From positions 1-63,591 of the forward strand of contig JACPFR010000001.1 of NCBI GenBank assembly GCA_016182905.1: 63,591 bases of DNA. The letters are read 5' to 3'. The notes beneath the pieces are model-generated. The model saw only the letters and a list, made by a program, of their open reading frames with translations, searched no databases and had not been told where the DNA came from. Shown piece after piece: positions 17,052 to 32,000 of the stretch (its first letter is position 1; each line of letters opens with the position of its first letter). Position numbers and translations under genes: made by a program. Source of the stretch: Elusimicrobiota bacterium. Its GTDB lineage: Bacteria > Elusimicrobiota > Elusimicrobia > UBA1565 > UBA9628.

Positions 17052-20000
17052 CCGCTCCCGGAGCCGTCTCCTCGGGACTTTGGCCCTCGCGGCCGCGGCG
17101 GCGCTTTCGGCCGTGGGAGGCCGTGCGGCGGAAAGGATCATCGGCGACAACGGCGCCAGCGCCGCCTACGTGGGCCAGCGCAACACCATCTACATACCCG
17201 GCAAGGGGTATTGGAGCTTCTTCAAGGCGACCAACCCCGACAGCGCGGTCTGGCGCTTCTCCCCGGACGGCCATGACTGGAAGGCCACCAACGAGGCCGG
17301 TTCTTGGACGGACAAGGCCGACATCCTGCCGTTCACCTCACTCGCTCCCGACGCCGCCTGGGGCAACCCGAGCGTCTGGTTCGCCCCGGGGCTCGTCAAC
17401 GCCTCGGGTGTGCCGACCAACCGCGTGTACGCCGTGGCCAGCGACGCCGCGGCCGACGTCGTGGGCGGCGGCGGCACCGCCGACGGCAACATGAACGACA
17501 CCACCGGCAACAAGGTCTTCCTGCGCTGGGGTACGATGAACAACGACGGCTCGATCACCTGGAACCCCGTCGGGATACGGCGCCAGAAGATGAGCGTGCG
17601 CTTCACCAGCGATTGCCAGAACTACGTCGGTCAGCGCAGCAACTTCCAGGATCCTCTCCCCCAGCGCTCGGCCGTGGTCGTCTTCTCCAGCGCCGGGGCC
17701 GGCGGCTACGTGTCCATCCACACGGAAACGCGCGGCTCGGACTCCAACCTGGCCCGCCGCTCCGTCGGCAGCGTCAGCCTCATGAATCTCACCCGGGACG
17801 CGACCGGCTACATCCATACGGACAATGACACGTTGGACACGGACGGCGCCACCGACAACCCCCACGTCTACTCCTTCTGCGGCGAGGACAATGATGGAGT
17901 CAACTACGACAGCTCCATCGAGAATCTATCCGCGCCTTCCGCGGTCCCGGTGCTCGACGCCGGCGCTCCCCGGGTCATCCTGGTCTCGCGCAACGACAAC
18001 CTCACCACGGGCAACGACCTGAACTACGACGCCGCGATCCTCAACCTCAACTACCTGAGCAACTGGGCCGACGCCAACAACAACGGGGCGGGCGACCAGA
18101 CGACCCAGGGCTTCGACGCGAGCCTGGGCACGAACATCTACGTGCCGTCCACTCTCGACGAGCCCGAGGCGTGGGGCTCGTCGATGATCAACGAGGTGGG
18201 CCTGAGCTCGGCCCACATCGCGCTGATCAACAACGGCGGCGACCTGGCGTACTACCGCCGCAACTCGGCCGGCAGCGTCACGGGGCCCATCGTCCTGGAC
18301 GCCAGCGGCGTCATCGGGGCCGGCGTCGGCGACGACACGCCGCTGTATGAGCCCTCGGTCTCTATCGTCCAGAAGAACGTCGGCCCCCAAAAGCAGGTCT
18401 ACATCGTCTATGTGAGCACGGGCCGCGACCAGCTCAACTACTTCACCTGCGCCTCGACGGCGACCGTGGCCGGCAACTGCCAGGGGCCTTTCGTGTACCG
18501 GACGGGCTCCAACCTGGCCAACCCCAAGCTGGGCTTCTGGGGCGATATGAACGAGCCGCTGCCGATCCTCTGGAACGATTCCAGTAACGTCTACTTCGAC
18601 AAGATCATCACCTCGACCTTCGCCATCCCGAGCGGCGTCGCCGTCAGCACGGCCGCGTCCTTCGACGCCTTCCTGACCAAGCCGAACTACGACGTGGTGA
18701 TCACCGGCAGCAACTTCGAGTACATCCCCAACGTCTCGACGCCGACTCCTCAGTTCATGATCCTGACCAGCTCCGAGACCCAAAGCGACGTCACGGTCAC
18801 GTCCGTTACCTATATAAGCAAGTCGCAGATGCGCGCCTCGATCGTCCTGTCCACGCACGTCAACGCCGGCTTCGACTACGACATGCGCATCATCCAGGGC
18901 GACGGCCAGGAGGTCCCGACGCGCTGGGACCGCAACAAAGGCAGCGGCTCGAACGTGTCCCTGCCGTTCCGCCTCAACCCGCCCGCGATCACCGGCGTCG
19001 CCGACCTGGACGCCGGCGTCAATCCCTTCGTCTCCGGCGGCGTCCTGTACGCGGACGGGGGGACCGCGGCCCTGAGCCGTCCGCTCGTCGTCGCGGGCTC
19101 GTCGTTCCAGAACTGGACCGGCCTGACGGGCAACATGGTCCCGAACGCGAACACGGTCAAGGTCCAGTTCCAGAACCAGGCGACCGGCGCCATCGAGCCC
19201 GGGATCGCGGTCGCCTCGCTGACCTACACCGGCAGCGCCAAGGTCCTCAATTACCTCAAGATCTCCACCACGGTCGCCGGCGGCCAGTACACCGTCCTGC
19301 TGACCAACCCCTCCTCCGGCACCGCGCTGTCCTTGAGCGGCACCTTCTACATCACCGTTCCCACCGCGACGATCACCTCGCCCGCCCCGGGCAACAACCT
19401 GGGCTTCGCGGTCGTGACCGGCACCGTGGGCTTCAACGACTCGGGACAGACCGCGATCAGCACGGCGGCCGTGCGCATCACCCACTTGGCCACGGGCAAG
19501 CGCTGGAGCGGCACGGTCATGGCGACCGGCCTCGACGACGCCACGGTCTGGCGCACGGCGCCGTTCCTCTCGCCGGGCGCGACCGCGTATTCCTTCCCGT
19601 TCGACACCTCGGTCACGGCCAACATCCCGGACGACGGCCCGTACGAGATCGCGGTGCGCGCCCAGACGCGCGACGGCGGCGTCGGCGATCCTTATAATCC
19701 CGCGCAGATCAGCACGGTGTCGATCAACCTGGACCGCTTCGCGCCGACGGCGACTTTGCAGCTGCCGGTCTCGGGCGCCACCAACAGCGTGACCGCCATC
19801 GCCTACCAGTTCTCCGACTTCGGCACGGGCGTGCTGGTCAGCAGCATCATGGTCCAGGACATCGGCATCCCCACGGGCTCGACCGAGACCTGGGTCGCCT
19901 TCACCACGGCGGGCGTGCTCAGCGGCGAGCCCGGCGTGCCGGTGTGGCTGTCCACCGGGGCGCCTTACTCGCCGCAGTCGATCTTCGCCGCCGGCCAGAT

Positions 20001-23000
20001 CGGCGCCACCAGCGTCCAGATCGACGGGACCACCTCGATCCAGCTGCCGCAGTGGCAGAACGGCCGCAAGTACGCGATCTCCGGCTTCGCCAAGGACGCG
20101 GCCGGCCGCAAGATCGACCAGTCGACCTCGGGCACGAGCGCCTACACGACCTTCATCTACGACACGCAAATACCCACGGTGACGATCACGGCGCCCGCCG
20201 GCCTGGCGCTGAGCTCGGGCGCGGCGACATGGGTGACCGGCTTTGCGGGCGTCTCGGGGCTGATCCGGGACAACGTCGCCGACAACCTCGACCAGCAGCA
20301 CGTCTACGTGCGCGTGGCCGAGCTGGCGCCGGGCGCGGCCGAGAGCGTCTCCCGCTGGCTCGATCCCGGAACCTTGGTCTTCGCCGCGATCGCGCCGGGC
20401 GACGCTTATAAGGAGTTCACCCAGACCTTGAGCGCGGCGGACGCCTCCGATCCCTGGTCCTGGGACCTCACGGCCGCCGCCGCCCAGTTCTCCGACGGCA
20501 AGACCTACCGCATCGAGGCCTACGCGCGGGACTCGGCGGGCAACTCCACGGGGACGGCGGTCTCCCCGGTGCTGCGCTACTACCTGCGCCTGGACAACAC
20601 CCCGCCGACGATCGCGAAGGTCCTGATCAGCACGGACGCGCTGAGCAACAGCTCCGTCGTCATCGGAACCAACTCCTCGGTCGGCTTGTACCAGTCCTCG
20701 AACCCGCTGACCTCGATCCGCCTGCACCTCAACGACGGCACGGGCTCGGGCATCGCGACCGTGCGCTACAACCTGCGCTACAACGGCCAGTTCGGCCTCA
20801 CCCAGTACGACCAGAACGCCTTCGCCGTCGCGGGCGACTCCTGGCCGTTCCAGAATCCCGAGGTGACCTACTACTGGAACGACGCGACCTCGACGACGAC
20901 GATCCCTTTCCAGGTCGCGCTCGCGACGAGCATCCCGTGGCGCACCTCGCAGGACTACTTCCTGCATTTCGAGATCACCGACGTCGCCGGCAACATCCGC
21001 GGCTTCGATTGGAGCTTCATCTACGACACCTCGCCTCCCACGATCTCGGGCATCAGCATCGCCTCGGGCACGACCTTCGGCGACTCCGCCGACCTGCCCA
21101 ACGCGATCGCGGGCCAGGCGGTCGACGAGCTGAACCAGATCGGCAAGAACCCGGCGGGCATGTTCCAGGTGGGCGTCGGCGTCCGGCGCGCCAGCGACGG
21201 CAAATGGTTCAACGCGTCGGGGCCGAGCTGGCTCGCGGCGCGCGCCGACCCGGTCATCACCTCGTTCTCGGGCAACAACTGGAGCTTCTCGCCGCTCGGC
21301 GACCTGAACGCCTCGTTCTGGGACTCGCGCTCGACGGAGACCTACCAGCTGTACGTCTGGGGCCAGGACAACGTCGTCTCGACCTACACGAACGTCAGCT
21401 CGACGATCTCGCTCAAGGCGGTGTTCCATTGGGAGGTCCAGGCCCCGAGCTCGACCCTCGTGGCGCCCTCGACGAGCTTCAACAACGTCTGGTACTCGTC
21501 GCACACCGGGTTCGACCTGCCGTTCGTCATCACGAACTCCTTCGACCGGCCGACCTCCGGTCCCGGCGCGGGCGCGGACACGAACTGCTCGATGACGGGC
21601 GGGCCCGGCGTTTGGCCCGGCTCTTCGGCGAACATCTGCGCGGTGGAGACCGAGGTCCAGGACACGGGCAGCGGCCAGTGCTGGAACGGCTCCTCCTTCG
21701 GCACGACCTGCGGCACCCCGGCCGCGTTCCGCGCGATGACCGTGATCGCCTCGAGCTATACCTATAACACCCAGATCGGCGTACCCGGCGGCCTGTGGGA
21801 GTCGATGTCCAACGGCGGCATTTACCGCGTCCGCGTGCGCGGCAAGGACTCCGCGGTGACCTCGGGCAATGTCTGGAAGCCGAACACCGAGGTCCCGGGC
21901 ACCCCCGTGGATTGCAACAGCGTCCTGCTCAGCACGACCAACGTCCGCTGCATCCGCGTCGATAAGGCGCCGCCGGCGACGGTGATCGTCGACCCCGTGC
22001 ACAACAGCGACATCAACTCGCCGGTGGCGTCCATCAGCGGCACGGCCGCGGACTCCGGTTCGGGACTGGGCAAGACCTTCATCGCGGTGTGCCGCGACAA
22101 CGCGGGCGCGCCGGACTTCAACTTCTGTCTCGACGGGCTGACGGCGGGCGCGGGCTTCTCCGCCGGGCCGACCTGGTTCGAGCAGACGGGCGCGGCTTGG
22201 AGCGTCAACACCAACGCGGTCACGGCCTGGACGGTCGGGAGCTTCTACCACGTGCTCGCGCGCTCGACCGACGCGGTCAACAACATGGAGCAGGTCAACT
22301 CCGCGGCCGGCACCAATACCAATCATGTCCGTATCCGCATCGTGGCGCCGGGTTCCGCGGGCGTGCTCCTCAAGCCGTCGATCGCCGACGCGACGTTCCC
22401 GTTCTATCAGCCCGCGAATCTGGCCACGATCTCCGGCACCGCGATCGGCAACACGCACGCTCAGGTCCGCATCCATGAGACCGACACCGACCTTTATTTC
22501 AATACCATCAGCGGCTGGGTCGCCGGCAGCGGCTGGGTGACGAGCCCGGCCGGCTTCCTGATCAACGTGGGCGACAGCTCGTGGCTGTACTCCTTCCCGG
22601 GGCCGTGGCGCAACAACTTCAATTATACGGTCGACCTGCGCGTCTGCAACGCCACGGAGGGCGGCTGCTCGGGCGCGCTCGACACTCAGACCTTCGTCAT
22701 CGACTCCTCGGCGCCCGTCAACGCGGTGACGAACCCGTCGATGGCCGCGCACAAGACCGGCCAGCTCGCGGCTCTCTCCGGCACGGTGAACGACCCGTCC
22801 GCTCCCTCCCAGCCCAACAGCCTCAATTCCGCGAGCGTGCGCTTCCGCGTCGTGCGCATGAAGGACGCCAAGGAGTGGGCGATCAACGCCTCGACGTTCA
22901 CGACCGCGCCCGGCGACGACCTCGTCGGCTCCGACCAGGGCGGCGGCCTCTTCACCTACACCACGACATACCTGACCGGCGAGGCGATGTTCGAGGACGG

Positions 23001-26000
23001 CTACCAGTACCGGGCCAACCTGTACGCGACGGACAAGGCGGGCAACGCCGGCGTCGGCACGGGCAACGTCTTCCGCTACGACATCTCCCTGCCGACCGCG
23101 GCGATCACCGTGCCCCTGCCGACGGCCGTCATCAATGCCTTGGCGACGATCTCGGGCACGGCGCGCGACCCCAACCCCAAGCTCGGCGACTCCAACAGCT
23201 CGCCCTCGGGCATCGCGACCGTCGAGGTGAAGATCCAGCGCCTGGCCAACGGCGCCTGCTTCGGCGGCGTCAACTTCGGGACCGTCTGCTCTCTGCCCGC
23301 CGCGTGGCTGCCCGCGACCGGCTTCTACCAGTCCGCGCCGGGCGTGGCGACCTTCACCTACACGAACGCGAACCTCGACGTCGCCCTGGTCAGCGGCCAG
23401 TACGTGATCGCGGCGCGCGCCGTGGACGTCGCCGGCAACGTGCAGGCCGAGTTCACGGCGGCGGGCTCCTCGTTCACGATGACGGTGGACAAGGACGCGC
23501 CCACGGTCGCCATCACCCAGCCGAGCCTCGCCGCCTACACGCCGGCCAACGCCGAGATCGTCGGCGTCCAGGGCGTGGCGAGCGACCCGCTCGTCAACGG
23601 GACTTCCGCGGGCCTGCTGGTGCCCGGCCTGGACGTGAACCTCTGGTACCTCGTCGGCGGCACGAGCTGGTACTGGAACGGCGCGGCGTTCGCGGCCGCG
23701 CCGGACACGGTGACCGCCAACGGCACGGCCTGGACCATCTTCAACGTGCCGACCGCCGCCCAGTTCGCGGCCCCGGGCGACAAGGTCTTCTACGCCCGGG
23801 CGCGCGCGCACGACGCCTCGACCTTGGCCGACGGCGGCGTGTCCCAGTCGTCGGGCAACGTGAGCGCGTTCTCCGCGATCACCTCCTTCATCGTCGACGG
23901 CACGCCGCCGGTCTCGACGATGACCGGCATCGTCGACGGCTCGTACGTGAACGCGCTGACCGCGCTCGCCGGCACGCACGACGGTTCCTTGTCGGGCACG
24001 CAGAAGGTCGAGATCCGCATCACCACGAACCCGGTCACCGGCCCGGACTGGACCGGCTCCTCCTACACGTTCACGACGCCCTACTGGACGACCGCGACCT
24101 TGGCGGGCCTGAACTGGACCTACAACGACCTGACCGGCGCCTTTGCCGACAACCAGCTGTACTTCCTGTACTCCCGCGCGACCGACCTGGTCGGCAACGT
24201 GCAGTCGCCGGTCACCGTCTACGGCGTCCACTACGACCTCACGCCGCCGTCGATCTCGATCTCGTTCCCGGCCAGCCCGCCGGCGAACCCGCCCTACTCG
24301 AACAACGCCGAGTCCACGCGCGTCAGCACCTATACGTGGGGCGCGATCTCGGACGTCGGCGCCGGCGCCTCGGGCGTCACCCAGGTCTGGGTCGGGATCT
24401 CCTCGGGCGCCGCGCAGGACGTGTGGTGGAACGAGGCCGCCCGCGACTTCACGACCAGCCAGTCCTCGGTGGCCTGGTCGACCCAGGTCTATAAGGGAGG
24501 GACGAGCTGGCAGTACGTGGCCCCCGAGTACGCCGGCAAGCTCGCCGACGGCGTGAACTACACCGTCTTCGTGTACGCGCGCGACCTCGCGGGCAACACG
24601 ATCAACTTCTCCAACGGCATGCTGCCCGGCGCCTCGGCGGGCGCGCAGACCCAGCCGTTCACCTACGACGTCGCCCGCCCGACCTCGACCGTGGCGACCC
24701 CGGTCAATGGCTCCGCCGCTAATACCTTGAATGAGTTCTCGGGCGTGGCGACCGACCCGGGCGCCAACCCCTCGGGCGTGTCCAAGACCTACATGGCCAT
24801 CCGCCACACCGCGGGCGGCGGCGCCGCCGTCGGCTGGTGGAACTGGAACACGAGCGCCTTCGACGGCGCGATCGCCGACCCGCCGCCGGCTCCGCCGAGC
24901 GCCGCGTGGACGCAGGTGGCGAGCACGACGATCCAGGGCCTGGCTTCCTTGGCCTGGTCCACCGCCGTGCCCGCCGGCATGCTCGAGTCGAGCGCCACCT
25001 ACCGCGTCGTCGTGGACGCGCTCGACACCGCGACCAACCTCCAGCAGGGTCCGACTCCCGCGGGCTCCGGCTCCGCGTTCCGTTACGACACCTCGGTCCC
25101 GACCGCGACGATCACGGGCCCGGCTTACGGCTCGTACCTGAACGCGGCGAGCCTGGGTCAGATCCTGGGAACGGCCAACGACGAAACGACCGGCGCGTCG
25201 GGCCTCCAGTCGGTCCAGATCGTCCTGAAGCTGGCGAACGCCGAGGCTTACTGGAACGGCGTGACGAACGGCAACTTCGGCGACGATTACGACACGACGC
25301 CGGGCACCAAGTACAACCAGTGGCGGACGGTCACGGGCACCCTCAACTGGAGCCAGGTCTTCCCGCCGATGGCTCCGGCCGAGTCCCGGGCCATGCGCCT
25401 GTGGGTGCGCGCGACCGACCGCGCCGGCAACGTCAGCGCGGTGCCCTCGATCGGCCAGTTCGACAACGATCAGAACGCGGACGGCACGCCCGCCTATCCG
25501 TTCATCTACGACAACACTCCGCCGACGACCCTCGTGACCGCGCCCGCGACCTTCGTCAACTTCGCGCCGGCGACCATCACCGGCACCGCCGTCGACGCGT
25601 TCCCGGCCTTCAACCCGAGCGGCGTGGTCGACGTGAAGCTGCGCATGACGCGCAGCACCGGCGAGTTCTGGAACATGTTCTCGAGCACGTGGACGACCAG
25701 CCCCAGCTTCTCGAACACCAGCCTCACGGGCCTCAACCCCTGGACCTTCTCCAACTTCAACGGCGCCTTCGACGACGGCTACCGCTTCGACGTGAACGCT
25801 CAGGGCATCGACGCGGCGACGAACCTGGAGACGGCCTATTCGACTTACAGCTTCATCGTCGACCGCAGCACGCCGCTGAGCTCGGTGCTGTGGCCGAACA
25901 CCGGCGCCTTCGTCAGCTCCGCGGCGGTGACCATCCGCGGCACGGCCGAGGACCGGTTCCTCGTGCACCAGCCGGCGCTGTACAATCCGTCGCGCCAGTA

Positions 26001-29000
26001 CGAGTCCGGCCTGACGGGCGCGGGCGTCACCGTCGCCGTGGCCGAGGTCGTGGTCTCGACGAACTGGTGGAACGGCTCGACCTTCGGCTCGGCGAGCCCG
26101 GTCTGGCTGCCCGCCTCCTTCTCCGGTTCCTCGAGCGGCACGTGGACCTTCGCCCTGCCCGGCGGCGCGCTGACGTCGACCAAGGTCTACCGGGCGGTCG
26201 TGCGCGCCCAGGACCGGGCCGGCAACCTCGACCTCGTCACCTCGACGAACACCTTCATCTACGATACCACCGCCCCGGTGTCGTTGGCGACGGCGCCGAC
26301 CGGCTTCAACACCGGGCTGCCGGCGATTTACGGCACCGCGAGCGACGCCTCTCCCGGCGCGCTGTCGGGCGTGCGCCTGAGCATCCACCAGACCCAGCCG
26401 TTCAGCCAGTACTGGAACGGCAGCGCCTGGCAGGGCACGGCGATCGAGATCTCATCGGGCGTCATCGGCGCCTACATCAGCGGCACGACCTACGGCTGGT
26501 CCTACGACGCGACGAACACCGCCTTTCTCAACGCCTCGACGGTCACCGTCACCGCGCGCGCGGTGGACCAGGTCGGCAACGTCGAGACCGTTCACGGCTC
26601 GTACGACATCGAGTTCTACCTCGAGGCCCCGAACCCGTCCCTGGTCTTGACCCAGCCGCCGGCCCCCGACCTCAGGCATTACGGGCCGAACTCGGCGGGG
26701 GCGGTCAACGTCGTCATCGGCACGGGCGAGAACCTGCGCGCGGCGGCGGGCGTGCGGCTGGCGCTGCGGCGGCTGACCGAGCCGACGAGCTACTGGTACG
26801 ACCCGACCGCGTCCTGGATCAATGATCCCTCGACCTTCACGCCGCTCGCCGTGGCGCCCGGCAGTCCCCAGACCTGGAGCCTCGCGCTCAACTCTCCCTA
26901 CACGGTGGACAACGCGTCGTACAGCCTGACCGTCACGCCCGTCAACAACGCGGGCCTGCTCGGCACGGCGATCTCGCGCACCTTCGTCTTCGACAAGACC
27001 GTTCCGGTCGCCAGCTTCACGAACCCGGCCGTCGCCGCGTGCGCGGGCGCGGACGCCTGCCTGAACGCCATGCCGGCGATCGCGGGCACCGCGGCCGACG
27101 CGACCAACACGAACCCGCCGTCCATCCTGTTCTCGGGGATGAGAGTCCGCTTGAAGAACAGCGTGACGGGCGACTACTGGAACGGGACGGCCTTCGCGCC
27201 CGGCCTGTCCGAGATCTCGATCGAGGCCCCGAACTTCACCGGGACCGGCCCCTTCATCTGGAGCACGACGACCTTGGCGGGCGCGGCGCTTCTCGACGGC
27301 GAGGATTACACGCTCTTCGCGCACGCGGCCGACAAGGCGGCCAACGATCAGAGCATCGAGGCCGCGATGACGGCGTTCACCTTCGTCTACGACACCTCGC
27401 CGCCCGTGGGCATCCTCAGCCAGCCGTCCTCCGGGCAGGTGTACTTGAACCTGGCCACGATCTCGGGCACCTCGTTCGATCCGGGCGGCGCCAACGCCAA
27501 CAACAAGTTCTCCGACGTCCAGCGCGTCGAGCTCCAGATACGCGAGCCGCACAACGACATCTGCTGGAACAACGCCGCCGGGGCGTTCGACGTCTCGTGC
27601 CCGAACTTCTTCACCGTGACGGGCGTCAATCCGTGGAGCTACTCGAACGGCGCGCTGACCAGCCTGCTCGCCTCGGGCAAGCCGTACACCATCACCGCGC
27701 GCGCGGTGGACAACGCGGGCAACACCCAGACCCTCTTCACGGCGCCGCTGTCGAGCCGCACCTTCAACATCGACAAGGCCGCCCCGTCCTCCGCTTTCAC
27801 CAAGCCCCTGCAGGGCGTCTCCTACCGCTCCAGCCAGCTCAACGGCGGCTCGGCGCTGACCGGCACCTCGGCGGACGCCGAGGCCGCGCTGTACCCGGGC
27901 AACGACGCCGTCCAGTCCGTCGAGAACCTGATCTGGTACGTCGTCGGCCCGACGAGCTACTACTACACCGGCGCCGTCAACTTCAACGGCACCAAGTTCT
28001 CCTCGACGACCGTGGAGCTCAACGCCTGCGCGATCCCCGGCTGCTGGAAGCCCGTCACCACCGGCACCGCGACCTGGTCCTCCCTGTTCGCCGGCGCGGA
28101 CTGGGTGCCCGTCGGCGACCAGCTGTTCCACGCGCAGACGCGCGCCCGCGACCGCGCCCGGGATTCCTCCGGCGCTATCACCGGAAACCAGGCCTCGACC
28201 TTCGTCCAGAACGTGAGCCTCGTGGACTTCAAGGTGGACGACACGCCGCCCGTGTCCGTCGTCAACGACCCGCCCGGCACCGGCTTCATCCAGAACCTGA
28301 ACGTGATCGCCGGCACCTCGAACTCGGACCTGTCCCTGGCCAACACCTACTACCTGCGCGTCTGGTACGTGGTCGGCGCCAGCAGCGTCTACTGGAACGG
28401 CAACGCCTGGAACACCGGCACGCCCGACGTCCCCACGCAGCTGCCGGTCCAGGTGGCGGGCTCGACGGGCGTGGTGGCCTGGACTTTCCCCGGCACGATG
28501 TTCGGCTATTCGTTCCCGACCATCACGCAGGCCGACGGCACGGCCTACGGCATCGCCATCCACGCGCGCGACAACGCGGGCAACCTCGAGGTCCCGACGA
28601 CCTCGCAGTTCATCCTCGACCGCGTGGGGCCGACCGTCGTCGTCTCGACGCCGATGGCCGCCTACCCGGACTACGGGACCGCGCGGCCGCTCGCGACCCT
28701 GCGCGGCACCTCGAACGACTCGCCCGCCGGCGTCTTCCGCGTCGACCTCGAGATCAAGGACGTCTCCGACTCGCCGAACCTGTACTGGGACGGCGGGGCG
28801 TGGGTGGCGGTCTCGAGCTTCGTGCCGGCGACCTCGACGAACCCGTGGACCTACGCGGCGCCTCCGTTCATCGACAACAAGTCGTATCAACTCCGCGCCA
28901 AGGCCGTGGACGTGGCCGGCAACGACTCCGGCTTCGGCCTGCCGGTCAGCTTCAAGTACGACGTCAATAAGCCCTCGACGACGATCCTCGTCCCGGGCCA

Positions 29001-32000
29001 GGCCTTCTACCCTCTGTCCTGGTCGGGCACGCCGCTGTCCGGCACGGCGCTCGACTGGGTCAACTTCCCCGCGATCGAGGCGAAGAGCGGCCTGACGAAG
29101 GTCGAGATCGCGATCCGCAACGGCGTCGGCGACTACTGGCAGGGCGGCTCCTTCAACCCGGCCCCGGCCTACCGCGCGGTGTCGACGACGACCGCCGACC
29201 CGGCGTCCTGGACCTACCCGCCGTCGAACCCGGCGGGGGACACCTTGCCCGGTTGGGCCGACGCCGTGCAGTACACCGTGGACCTGCGCGCGACGGACAA
29301 GACCGGCAACGTCGAGAACCTGGTCACCAAGGTCTTCACGTTCGACGCCTTCGCGCCGACGACGACCATCGTCAGGCCGATCGACCAGTCCTACGCGACC
29401 GGCTTCGTCCTGTCCTCGGGCACCTACTCCGAGACGGTGTCGCCGCCCGGCCTTCAGATCATGGTCGCGGTGCGCGACCCGCTGGGCGCGTTCTGGAACG
29501 GAGCGGCCTTCGTCTCCTATAACCCGGCCACCTGCTGGCGCCCCGCGGCGATCCACGTCTCCTCCTGGACCTTCGTCGACTCGGCCCTGGCCGCCGCGAT
29601 GACCTTGAACGCCGTGCCGCGCACCTACGAGATCTTCGCTCGCGGCATCGACGGCGCCGGCAACGACAACCGCGGCGGAAACGAGCCGGCGGTGGGAACG
29701 GGCAAGGCCCTGCGCGTGGACTACTTCGCCCCGGTCTCCGGCTTCACCTACCCGGGCAACAACACTGCGCTCACCGGCGGCGTCACGCCGATCCTGGGCA
29801 CCGCCGACGACCAATCGCTGGCCGCGACGAAGGGCGTGGGCCTTCTGGAAGTGAAGCTCAAGACGGTTCGGATCGACTCCGGCAACGCGCGCAACTACTG
29901 GGACGGCGTGGGCTGGAACCTCGCCGACCAGGGCTTCAACCTTCCGACGACGCTCGGCGGCGCGCCCCAGACGATCCAGACCTTCCAAAGCCAGGAGGCG
30001 GCCATCAGCGACGGCAACTTCGCGGACGGCTACCGCTACGAGGTGATCGCGCGCGCCGTGGATCTCCAGGGCTATACGGACGCGGTGTACTCCACGACGA
30101 CCTTCGTCGTGGACCGCTCCACGCCGTCGGCGGCGTTCGACACCCCGCTCCACGCGAGCTACATCAGCACGACGACCTTGACCTTGTCCTCGGGCGCCTT
30201 CTCCGAGCCTCTGACCGGCGGCCTCGTCGCGTCGGGGATCAACATCGTGCGGGTGCAGATCGAGGACGTGTCCGACCAGGCCTCTCCGGCGCACGCGATC
30301 CCCGGCGGCCTGCGCTACTGGGACGGCCTGGGCTGGCAGGCGGGCTCGGTCAGCACCACCGCGGTCGTCAACACCAGCTCGTGGACCTTGACCGCGCTGC
30401 CCACGGACTGGGTGCGCGGCGACGCGACGCCCAACGGCCGCCAGTACGCGGTGCGCGTGTTCGCCGCCGACCTGGCGGGCAACGCCGGCGTCTTCCCGAA
30501 CTACCTCGTGGCGCGCGCGACGATCACCTTCGACGGTACGCCGCCGAGCTCGAATATCGACATCCCCACGGATGGGCTCGACACGACGACCTTGGCCACG
30601 ATCACCGGCCAGGCCATCGACCCGATCGTCAACTCCTCCTCTTCGGACGTGCGCGCGGTGTTCGTCAGCATCTTCGCCGAAAACACCGGCAACGGCGACC
30701 CGTTCGCCGGCCAGTACTACAACGCGCAGTTCAATAACTGGTCGCCGAGCGTGGTCTGGAACCCGACCACCTACGTCCCGGCCAGCGACGAGTGGCAGTT
30801 CAACTCCGCCACGATCAACGCGAACCTGTTCGTCGGCTCGTACTACGTCCTCAACTCGAGCGCGACCGACCGCGCGGGCAACGCCTCCCTCCTCCCGACG
30901 GCCGGCCAGCCGGCCTACAGCCGCGTGCGCTTCCTGCCCCCGCCGGCGGCCACGGCGATCACGTCTCCGGTCAGCCTTACGTTCTACAATCAGCTCAACT
31001 CGGTGGCCGGCACGGCCAACGGCGTGACGTCCTCGATCGAGCTGCAGCTCAAGCGCGCCGACACCGGCGAGTGCTGGGGCGGCACCACCGGCTTCGGCTG
31101 GGTGTCCTGCCTCGTCGACAACGGCACGAACACGCGCGTGGCCTATCCGAGCGGCGGCAACTGGAGCTACCCGCCCGTGGGCGAGTCGATGCCGGACTGG
31201 TCGAGCGTCAACAACACGACGTTCACGCTGAGGGCGACGGGCATCAACTACGCGGCGGTGCGCGAGACGCCCTCTCAGCTCCACCAGTTCAACATCGACC
31301 GCTCCTCGCCGATCTCGTCGGTGTCTTTCCCGACGCCCGGCGCGTTCCTGGCGGTCCCGCCGACCTTGACCGGCTCGACCTTGGACCAGTTCGGCGCCCT
31401 CGGCGTAGGCATCAAGACCGTCAAGATCGAGCTCAAGCGCACCGACAACAACTTCTACTGGAACCACCTTCTCAGCACCTGGACGGTGGCGGTGGCCCAG
31501 AGCACGGCGGCCTACTCCCCGGGAACCAACTCCTGGAGCTACGTCTCGCTCGTCTCGACCTTGACCTGGCAGGACGGCCTGAGCTACACGCTCGCCGTCT
31601 TCGCCGAGGATAAGGCCGTGGGCGCGGCCACGGGCAATACCGAGGTCCCGGCCGCTCCCGTCACCTTCGCCTACGACTCGACCAAGCCGCTCGTGTCGGT
31701 CGTGACCCCGGCCGGCGCGCCCCAGCGCCAGAAGCCGACCGTCCCGGCGACGATCGCGGGCACGGCGTCGGCGACCGCGCCCAACACCGTGCGCAAGGTC
31801 CAACTGCGGATCCTCAACGACAGCAACGTCTACGCGAACCCGGCAGGCGCCCTGCCCTTCAACCAGGTCGACGGCGACCTGGCCTGGTTCGACGCGACCT
31901 ACGCCGTGGACTGGACGAGCTGGTCGGTGTCGAGCGCGGTCCCCTTCCTTAATGGCAGCACCTACACCATCGTCGCCCGCTCGGAGAACCAGGCCGGTAC